Positions 58,596 through 64,000 of a stretch of DNA of 64,000 nt are shown here, piece after piece (position 1 is the stretch's first letter; every line of letters begins with the position of its first letter). The notes below the pieces were generated by a model, which ran no database searches, was not told where the DNA came from, and saw nothing but the letters and a program-made list of their open reading frames with translations. The position numbers were made by a program, and so were the translations under genes. The stretch covers positions 186,001 to 250,000 of the forward strand of contig NZ_JAUSZR010000001.1 in the NCBI RefSeq assembly GCF_030817835.1, given 5' to 3'. Source of the DNA: Pseudarthrobacter sp. W1I19 (GTDB lineage Bacteria > Actinomycetota > Actinomycetes > Actinomycetales > Micrococcaceae).

Positions 58596-59386
58596 GCTGC
58601 CACAGCCATTCCTGCGCTCGCTGGTAAGAGTGAAGTAGTCGTGGCCGCCAGCGCCAGGCTCTTTGTGTAAGGATGCTGCGGGCTCTGCAGCAGCTCTGCC
58701 ATCGGGGCGTTTTCGACAATCCGGCCGTTCTCCATCACCAGTGCCCGGCTGCACAGGTTTGCTGCAGCTGCCAGATCGTGGGTGATGAAGAGCAAAGTGC
58801 GGCCCTCGGACACCCAGGCACGGAGGCTCGCAAGGACAGTCTGCTGGGTGGCCGCGTCCAGGGCTGTGGTGGGTTCATCTGCCACCAGGAACTCCGTGCG
58901 GCAGGCCAGCGCGAAGGCTACGCACACTCTCTGCAGCTGTCCACCGGAAAGCTCGCCGGTGTAGCGCCGCAGGATCTCCGCCGGGTCCTCCAGCCCTACG
59001 CGTGCCAACAGGCGCGCCGCTTCGGCCATCGCGTCGGTCCGGCTGAACCCCCGGCGCAGCGGGATCGTCAGCTGGTTGCCTACTGGCACCAGCGGATTCA
59101 GGGAGGTCTGCGGGTCCTGGCTGATCAGGGCCGCACCGGCCTTGCCAGCCGTGCTTCCGCCATCGCTTGGCCGGGAAGCAGTACCAAAGGAAATTTCCCC
59201 GCTCGCCGTGATTCCCTCCGGAATAGTTCCGGTGAGGGCGGAGGCTGTCAGTGACTTCCCGGATCCCGAGGCTCCCAGCAGCGCAACGGTCTCACCCTGC
59301 TGGACGGCGAACGTCAGGGGGTGCACCAACTGGCGCCCGGCATGCGAGAGCACGAGGTTCTTCACGGACAGGGCGGGTGCAGGCAT
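58592..59386 (-). CDS. ABC transporter ATP-binding protein (DppD-like), first gene of operon
   Basis: 264 residues. Walker A LLGASGSGKSLTASALTGTI, Q-loop LISQDPQTSLNPLVPVGNQL, signature LSGGQLQRVCVAFAL (one deviation, VAFAL for VARAL), Walker B FLVADEPTTALDAATQQ, H-loop LFITHDLAA. First gene of a five-gene minus-strand operon (two ATPases, MFS, binding protein, permease). A Zur-like box lies 47-61 bp upstream of the ATG. Confidence 0.93.
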   Translation of the reverse strand: MPAPALSVKNLVLSHAGRQLVHPLTFAVQQGETVALLGASGSGKSLTASALTGTIPEGITASGEISFGTASRPSDGGSTAGKAGAALISQDPQTSLNPLVPVGNQLTIPLRRGFSRTDAMAEAARLLARVGLEDPAEILRRYTGELSGGQLQRVCVAFALACRTEFLVADEPTTALDAATQQTVLASLRAWVSEGRTLLFITHDLAAAANLCSRALVMENGRIVENAPMAELLQSPQHPYTKSLALAATTTSLLPASAGMAVAA

Positions 59387-59432
59387 CGGAACGTCGTTTC
59401 ATGGCAGGGCTTCGGGAACGAGTTCACTCTAA

Positions 59433-59447
59433 CAAGAATGGTTCTCA
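59433..59447. promoter_or_regulatory. Zur-like palindrome in the ABC operon promoter
   Basis: CAAGAATGGTTCTCA is an imperfect palindrome (AGAA-TGG-TTCT core). It shares 10 of 15 positions with TGAAAATGATTTTCA, the form I recall for actinobacterial Zur sites. It lies between a TTGCGT (59456-59451) and a TAGAGT (59431-59426) that may be -35 and -10 on the minus strand. Repression by zinc-loaded Zur is inference. Confidence 0.45.
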
Positions 59448-59493
59448 ATTACGCAATTGTGCACCGGGCCCCCGGTGCCTTTGGCAGATCCAA

Positions 59494-59668
59494 GGTGATG
59501 GAGGGTTGGCCGGTGGGCTGCGGGAGGTGATGGAGGGTTGGCCGGTGGGCTGCGGGAGGTGATGGAGGGTTGGCCGGTGGGCTGCGGGAGGTGATGGAGG
59601 GTTGGCCGGTGGGCTGCGGGAGGTGATGGAGGGTTGGCCGGTGGGCTGCGGGAGGTGAAGGAGGGTTT
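59494..59668. repeat. Five perfect 32-bp tandem repeats plus a partial copy
   Basis: Units begin at 59494, 59526, 59558, 59590 and 59622, each starting GGTGATGGAGGGTTGG and ending GGGCTGCGGGA. A degenerate sixth starts at 59654. Copies are identical with no spacers, so it is a minisatellite, not a CRISPR. The plus strand is G-run rich (GGG, GG, GG, GGG, GGG per unit). Located between the ABC operon promoter and the purM terminator. Confidence 0.95.
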
Positions 59669-59681
59669 CGGGCCCGGGCAC

Positions 59682-59719
59682 AAAAAATGCCGGCGGCTGC
59701 TTCGAGCAACCGCCGGCAT
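59682..59719 (-). terminator. Rho-independent terminator of purF-purM
   Basis: ATGCCGGCGGCTGC pairs with GCAACCGCCGGCAT (one G-U) around TTCGA; on the minus strand the stem is followed by TTTTTTG. It lies 12 bp past the purM stop. Confidence 0.92.
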
Positions 59720-59730
59720 CCGTGAAATGT

Positions 59731-60879
59731 CTAAGCGTAGGCGTTGACCAGTCGGACGGCGCCGCCGTCCACGCCCTTGGCGCCCTGGACGTAGTCCGGG
59801 CCGGACTTGAGGATGTCGTCCGAGTCTTCGGTAACGGTGCCCATGATCCAGGACGGCAGGCCGCGGTCGTTGAGGCGGGAAACCGCGGCGTCGGCGGCGT
59901 CGGCGGAGACGATGGCCACCATGCCCACGCCCAGGTTCAGCGTGCGCTCGAGGTCTGCCAGCGGGACATTGCCCAGCTCGGACACCAGTTTGAAGATGGC
60001 CGGCAGTTCCCAGGTGGCGCGGTCCACGGTGGCCACCAGGCCCTGGGGGAGGACTCGGGCCAGGTTGGCGGCCAGACCGCCGCCGGTGACGTGGCTGAAG
60101 CCATGCACAGCGGAGGTTCCGGCGACGGGGAACGCGCGGGCAAGGTCAAGGCAGTCCGCAGCGTAGACGCGGGTGGGCTCAAGGAGCTCCTCGCCCAGGG
60201 TGCGGCCAAGTTCGGATACCTGGCGGTCCAGCGCCCAGCCGGCGTGGTTGATCACGCGGCGGACCAGGGAGTAGCCGTTGGAGTGCAGGCCGGAGGAGGC
60301 CATGCCGATCACGACATCCCCGGCGCGGACGCGGTCCGGGCCGAGGAGCTGGTCGGCCTCCACCACGCCCGTGGCTGCGCCGGCGACGTCGTACTCGTGC
60401 TCGCCCAGCAGGCCGGGGTGCTCGGCAGTTTCGCCGCCCACCAGTGCCGTACCGGCAACCGAGCAGGCGGCGGCGATGCCACGGACAATATCAGCGATGC
60501 GCTCGGGCACCACCTTGCCGCAGGCAATGTAGTCAGTCATGTACAGCGGCTCTGCGCCCACCACCACGATGTCGTCCACCACCATGCCCACCAGGTCGAA
60601 CCCGATGGTGTCGTGGATGTCCATGGCCTGGGCGATGGCAACCTTGGTGCCCACGCCGTCGGTGGAGGTGGCCAGCAGCGGCTTCTTGTAGGTCAGGAGC
60701 CGGGAGACGTCGTAGAGGCCTGCGAAACCGCCCACCCCGCCGATCACCGAGGAGTTGTGGGTTGCCTTGACGGCATCCTTCATCAGCTCGACGGCGCGGT
60801 CGCCGGCTTCAACGTCAACGCCTGCGGAGGCGTAGGTGATGCCGGAAGTGTTGCCGGGGGCGGGGGCAGCGGAAGTCAT
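59731..60879 (-). CDS. purM: Phosphoribosylformylglycinamidine cyclo-ligase PurM
   Basis: 382 residues, slightly longer than the usual 345-360. ITYASAGVDVEAGDRAVELMKDAV, LLATSTDGVGTKVAIAQAM (ATP-binding Asp), GFDLVGMVVDDIVVVGAEPLYMTDYIACG, ALVGGETAEHPGLL and HGFSHVTGGGLAANLARVLP are PurM hallmarks. It closes FGAM to AIR in purine synthesis. The start overlaps the purF stop (ATGA), and a strong terminator follows. Confidence 0.97.
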   Translation of the reverse strand: MTSAAPAPGNTSGITYASAGVDVEAGDRAVELMKDAVKATHNSSVIGGVGGFAGLYDVSRLLTYKKPLLATSTDGVGTKVAIAQAMDIHDTIGFDLVGMVVDDIVVVGAEPLYMTDYIACGKVVPERIADIVRGIAAACSVAGTALVGGETAEHPGLLGEHEYDVAGAATGVVEADQLLGPDRVRAGDVVIGMASSGLHSNGYSLVRRVINHAGWALDRQVSELGRTLGEELLEPTRVYAADCLDLARAFPVAGTSAVHGFSHVTGGGLAANLARVLPQGLVATVDRATWELPAIFKLVSELGNVPLADLERTLNLGVGMVAIVSADAADAAVSRLNDRGLPSWIMGTVTEDSDDILKSGPDYVQGAKGVDGGAVRLVNAYA

Positions 60880-62549
60880 ACGGACTCTTTCTTGTCAGCG
60901 CCGGTGGTGGCGGCGTGCACGTCTGGCACAAGGTCGGCTTCGGTCAGCAAATTCTCGAATTCGGAGTCGGGTCCCGGATCGCATCCGGTGGCGCCGGACT
61001 TCTCGGCCGGATCCTCTTCAGAGTCCACGGCCAGGGCGGCGGTCTGGCCCGGGAGGGCTGACGGTGAGGGCTTCAGTCCGCCGAGGTCCGTGCGCTCCAG
61101 GAGGTTCTTGCCCAGCTTGTCCGAGCCCGGGAGCTCGATGGGGTACTTGCCGGTGAAGCACGCGGTGCAGAGGCGCTCCCGCGGCTGCCGGGTGGCGCCG
61201 ATCATGCCGTCCTCAGAAATGTAGGCCAGCGAATCGGCGCCGATGGCCTGGGAGATCTCTTCGATGGTGGCGCCGTTCGCGATCAGCTCTGCCCGGGAGG
61301 CGAAGTCAATGCCGTAGAAGCAGGGCCACTGCACGGGCGGGGAGGAAATCTTGACGTGCACTGCGGCGGCCCCGGCTTCGCGGAGCATCCGGACGATGGC
61401 GCGCTGGGTGTTGCCGCGGACGATCGAGTCATCCACCACCACCACGCGCTTGCCGCGGATTACGGATTCCAGGGCGTTGAGCTTGAGCCGGATGCCCAGC
61501 TGGCGGAGCGTCTGCGAGGGCTGGATGAAGGTGCGGCCCACGTAGGAGTTCTTGACGAAGCCGTGGGCAAACGGGATGCCGGATTCTTCGGCGTAGCCCA
61601 CCGCGGCGGGTGTACCGGACTCCGGAACGGGGATCACGATGTCCGCTACCTGGGTGTTTTCGCGGGCCAGCTGGCGGCCCATCTCCACGCGGGATTCGTA
61701 CACGGAGCGGCCGGCGATGGCGGCGTCGGGGCGGGCAAGGTAGACGTACTCGAAAACGCAACCGGCCGGCGTCGGCTCCGCAAAACGCTGGGACCGCACG
61801 CCCTGCTCGTCAATGGCGATGAACTCACCGGGCTCGATCTCGCGGATAAAGCTGGCGCCCACGGTGGCGAGTGCGGACTGCTCGGAGGCCACTACCCAGC
61901 CGCGTTCCAGGCGGCCCAGGACCAGCGGGCGGATGCCGAAGGTGTCGCGGGCGGCGTACAGAGTGCCTTCGTCCATAAAAACGAAGCAGAAGCCGCCCTT
62001 GATCTTGGGCAGGAGCTCGATGGCCGTCTCTTCGAGCGTTTTGCCCTCTTCGCCCTCAAGCAGGGCCGTGACCAGGGCGGTATCCGAGGTGTTGCCCTGC
62101 TTCATCTCGCCGGTGAGCTGGCCGCCGTTGCGTTCCCGGATCATGGCATTGAGCTCGGCGGTGTTGGTGAGGTTGCCGTTGTGCGCCAGGGCCACGGTGC
62201 CGGTGCTGGTGGCGCCGAGGGTGGGCTGGGCGTTGGCCCAGTGGCTGGCTCCGGTGGTGGAGTAGCGGCAGTGCCCCACGGCGAGATGCCCGGTGAGGGT
62301 GTTCAGGGTGGTCTCGTCGAAGACCTGGGAGACGAGTCCCATGTCCTTGTAGACGTTGATCCGCTTGCCGTCGCTGGTGGCTATACCAGCCGACTCCTGA
62401 CCGCGGTGCTGCAGTGCATACAGCCCGTAATAGGTAAGTTTTGCTACTTCTTCGCCTGGTGCCCAGACCCCGAAAACGCCACAGGCGTCCTGAGGGCCTT
62501 TTTCGCCAGGGAGAAGATCATGAGAAAGTTTTCCATCGCCGCGTGCCAC
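60876..62549 (-). CDS. purF: Amidophosphoribosyltransferase PurF
   Basis: 557 residues from GTG 62549. After a 22-residue propeptide the catalytic Cys23 starts DACGVFGVWAPGEE, as in the self-processing Bacillus-type enzyme. ALQHRGQESAGIATSDG, GHCRYSTTGAS, NGNLTN and VVVVDDSIVRGNTQRAIVRMLREAGA (PRPP loop) are intact. The C-terminal about 60 residues form an acidic extension. First committed step of purine synthesis. GATAAT ends 6 nt before the GTG, so the transcript looks leaderless. Confidence 0.96.
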   Translation of the reverse strand: MARGDGKLSHDLLPGEKGPQDACGVFGVWAPGEEVAKLTYYGLYALQHRGQESAGIATSDGKRINVYKDMGLVSQVFDETTLNTLTGHLAVGHCRYSTTGASHWANAQPTLGATSTGTVALAHNGNLTNTAELNAMIRERNGGQLTGEMKQGNTSDTALVTALLEGEEGKTLEETAIELLPKIKGGFCFVFMDEGTLYAARDTFGIRPLVLGRLERGWVVASEQSALATVGASFIREIEPGEFIAIDEQGVRSQRFAEPTPAGCVFEYVYLARPDAAIAGRSVYESRVEMGRQLARENTQVADIVIPVPESGTPAAVGYAEESGIPFAHGFVKNSYVGRTFIQPSQTLRQLGIRLKLNALESVIRGKRVVVVDDSIVRGNTQRAIVRMLREAGAAAVHVKISSPPVQWPCFYGIDFASRAELIANGATIEEISQAIGADSLAYISEDGMIGATRQPRERLCTACFTGKYPIELPGSDKLGKNLLERTDLGGLKPSPSALPGQTAALAVDSEEDPAEKSGATGCDPGPDSEFENLLTEADLVPDVHAATTGADKKESV

Positions 62550-62607
62550 TGGTCGATTATCTCACGATATGCGGTAGGACTTTTCCGGCCGTCCGTTTGT
62601 GACCGGG

Positions 62608-62922
62608 CTACTGCCGGTGGTCCGTATCCGGTTCGGAGTCGGGAACCGCTTCCACCACTGCCCGCTGCTGCCGTTTGACGCTGCGCCGGTCCAGGATGAG
62701 GGCCAGTGCGGCACCCAGGATTGCGCCTGCGCCGGCGAACAGCACCAGGAAGAATCCGAACACCGAGGCGGGGTCGAAGTCCGGGGTGGCGGGGAGGCCG
62801 TAAGCCACCGCCGCCGCTACCGCCGCGCCCACCAGTGCGCCCAGGATCAGGAACGGCACATATTTGGGTGCGCGGCGGACGGTGACCTCGCGGCGCTCGG
62901 CGGCGGGTTGTTCAGAAGGCAT
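62608..62922 (-). CDS. Small two-helix membrane protein
   Basis: 104 residues: a charged head (MPSEQPAAERREVTVRRAPKY), helix 1 (VPFLILGALVGAAVAAAVAYGL), a short loop with PDFDPASVFGFF, helix 2 (FLVLFAGAGAILGAALALIL), and a basic tail. It resembles conserved actinobacterial small membrane proteins near purF; function unknown. TAGGCT ends 6 nt before the ATG, a leaderless pattern. Confidence 0.8.
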   Translation of the reverse strand: MPSEQPAAERREVTVRRAPKYVPFLILGALVGAAVAAAVAYGLPATPDFDPASVFGFFLVLFAGAGAILGAALALILDRRSVKRQQRAVVEAVPDSEPDTDHRQ

Positions 62923-62943
62923 GCATCAAGCCTACATTTCCGT

Positions 62944-63004
62944 GTTGCCCTATCACTTACGGTTGCCAAAACCCCGGAATGGGGACCATAAGTGATAGGG
63001 CAAC
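62944..63004. repeat. Two-tier palindromic element near uraH
   Basis: The outer arms GTTGCCCTATCACTTA (62944-62959) and TAAGTGATAGGGCAAC (62989-63004) are perfect over 16 bp. Inside, GGT/ACC and CCCC-GGAAT-GGGG make a second stem. It ends 6 bp before the uraH stop (minus strand) and 21 bp upstream of the small membrane protein gene. Likely the uraD-uraH terminator or a dispersed palindrome. Confidence 0.75.
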
Positions 63005-63010
63005 GGGAGG

Positions 63011-63349
63011 TCAGCTGCCGCGGTACGTGGAGTATGCGAACGGGCTGAGCAAGAGCGGAACGTGATAGTGCTCGGGGCCGGTGACTTCGAACACCAGGTC
63101 AACCTCAGGGAAAAAGGTTGCAGTCTGCAGTCCGGCGTAGTAGTTGCCGGTGGCGAAGTTGAGCTTGTAATGCCCCGCCTCCAGCTGCTCCGGACCCAGG
63201 TCCTTCGCCCGGCCGTCCGCGTCCGTGGTGGAGCCGGCAAGCTTCTGCCAGGTGCCGGCGTCGTTTTTGTAGAGCACGACGGCGACCCCCGCCGCCGGAC
63301 GTCCGGCGCCTGTGTCGAGGATGTGGGTGGTGACGTGGGAGACGCTCAT
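63011..63349 (-). CDS. uraH: 5-hydroxyisourate hydrolase
   Basis: 112 residues, transthyretin-like. HVTTHILDTGAGRPAAGVAVVLY (catalytic His near the N-terminus), then TTDADGRAKDL with the conserved Arg, and the C-terminal tetrapeptide YRGS, diagnostic for this enzyme. It hydrolyses 5-hydroxyisourate to OHCU in uric acid breakdown. The start overlaps the uraD stop (ATGA). Confidence 0.95.
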   Translation of the reverse strand: MSVSHVTTHILDTGAGRPAAGVAVVLYKNDAGTWQKLAGSTTDADGRAKDLGPEQLEAGHYKLNFATGNYYAGLQTATFFPEVDLVFEVTGPEHYHVPLLLSPFAYSTYRGS

Positions 63350-63843
63350 TCGGTAATCAGTCCTTCGAGCCGCAGAACGGCAATCTCACGCAGCTGCTGT
63401 GCCACGATGGTGTCTTCTTCGCCCGGGGAGTTGGCAAGCCGTTCATTCAGGGCCTGCAGGATTTCGGGGGCAGTCCGTCCGGCGGCGCGGATCAGGAAGA
63501 CACGGCCGAACTTTTCCTCGTAGTCCTTGTTGCCCTGTGCTAAAGCCTGCGCAACGCCTGCGTCCGCGGGGTCTACGCCTGCCTGCTCGGAACGGGACAT
63601 GGACGCTTCGGCTGTGGCCGCCGTCGGACGTTCCCCGATCCGGGGGTGGTGTGCCATGGCGGACTCAACTTCGGCGGAAGTGAACGGGTTGGCTGCTTCG
63701 GCGGCAAATGCCAGGAGCGCATCCTTGCTGGAGTAAGGCCGGGCGGCGGCCACGGTGTCCACCCAGCGCTGGACGTCGATGCAGGGCCTGAGGGTTTCCG
63801 CGGCCCGCGCAGGGTCCGCAGTGTTGAATTCGGCAAGCTTCAT
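63346..63843 (-). CDS. uraD: OHCU decarboxylase
   Basis: 165 residues. MAHHPRIGERP carries the catalytic His, and FLIRAAGRTAPEILQALNERLANSPGEE is the conserved C-terminal helix set. It converts 2-oxo-4-hydroxy-4-carboxy-5-ureidoimidazoline to (S)-allantoin, completing the uric acid to allantoin step with UraH. The urate oxidase or other purine-catabolic genes probably lie to the right, outside the window, or elsewhere. GGAAGC precedes the ATG. Confidence 0.95.
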   Translation of the reverse strand: MKLAEFNTADPARAAETLRPCIDVQRWVDTVAAARPYSSKDALLAFAAEAANPFTSAEVESAMAHHPRIGERPTAATAEASMSRSEQAGVDPADAGVAQALAQGNKDYEEKFGRVFLIRAAGRTAPEILQALNERLANSPGEEDTIVAQQLREIAVLRLEGLITE

Positions 63844-64000
63844 GCTGGCTGCTTCCTAGGTAACAAATGCTGGCATCCATGGTGACGGCTATGCGGAGGC
63901 CGGACGTCCGGCACCTGATCCTTGGTACGCCACGGGACGCACCAAGCAGGCTTCCGCATCATGGAACTGTTATTTCAGCATACGTAATATTGAAGTGGAG
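63844..64000. other. Upstream region of uraD at the window edge
   Basis: No gene is visible. Imperfect arms ATGCGGAGGCC (about 63891) and GGCTTCCGCAT (about 63950) could form a hairpin in the uraD leader. AT-rich sequence at 63970-64000 may hold the promoter. Confidence 0.3.

Noticed and set aside
59494..59668. CRISPR array
   Set aside because: The units are contiguous and identical, with no unique spacers and no cas genes nearby, so this is a tandem repeat.
59429..59719. Protein-coding genes across the 32-bp repeat
   Set aside because: Several overlapping frames are open only because the repeat lacks stops. They encode Pro-rich repeats with no start signals.

Overview
The window is high-GC DNA with short intergenic gaps, many ATGA/GTGA/TAATG start-stop overlaps, frequent GTG and TTG starts, and gene families typical of Actinobacteria. 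The best fit is a chromosome segment from Micrococcaceae, Arthrobacter or Pseudarthrobacter-like. This rests on family and synteny recognition plus a dispersed repeat encoding VVEPVET that I associate with these genomes; no 16S gene is present. I see no tRNA or rRNA gene, no insertion sequence, no prophage and no CRISPR array.

Layout. 1-11.7 kb is a carbohydrate-acquisition region: a partial heparinase II/III-like protein, a DeoR-HTH/LacI-sensor hybrid regulator, two ThuA-fold proteins, a DUF2264 protein, a Gfo/Idh/MocA dehydrogenase, a LacI regulator with a perfect 14-bp palindromic operator candidate, and a large secreted GH30-type glycosidase. 12-18 kb holds an ammonium transporter, a GH43-like beta-propeller and a SWIM-SNF2 helicase. 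18-24 kb holds a DMP19/DUF4375 protein, a DUF5655 protein, and two ECF sigma loci. The second locus (sigma plus zinc-finger anti-sigma) lies opposite a lipoprotein gene, and the two share mirror-image TGAACC-N16-CGTCGTA promoters.

24-45 kb is mostly single housekeeping and accessory genes: SRPBCC, DUF1206, TrmB, three MFS transporters, an M20 amidohydrolase opposite an AsnC-type regulator, a DEAD-box helicase with a long leader, an MBL hydrolase running antisense into the helicase tail, an aldo-keto reductase, a P-loop kinase, a paired SMR exporter behind what looks like a guanidine-III riboswitch, ferritin, HutD, TrpF, YccF, VOC, ComB and a DUF4031-HD fusion. 45-48.4 kb is a molybdate operon (HTH-TOBE regulator, modA, modB, modC). 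48.9-51.6 kb is clpB with a HAIR element over its promoter.

52.5-63.9 kb begins with DUF3073 and ends with purM-purF, uraH and uraD. Between DUF3073 and purM sits a five-gene operon: two ABC ATPases, an MFS exporter, a peptide/nickel-type binding protein and a fused double permease. It follows a Zur-like palindrome and a 5 x 32-bp tandem repeat, which suggests a metal-chelate uptake locus inserted into a conserved neighbourhood. At least fourteen genes have a NANNNT hexamer exactly 6 nt before the start codon, which implies widespread leaderless transcription.
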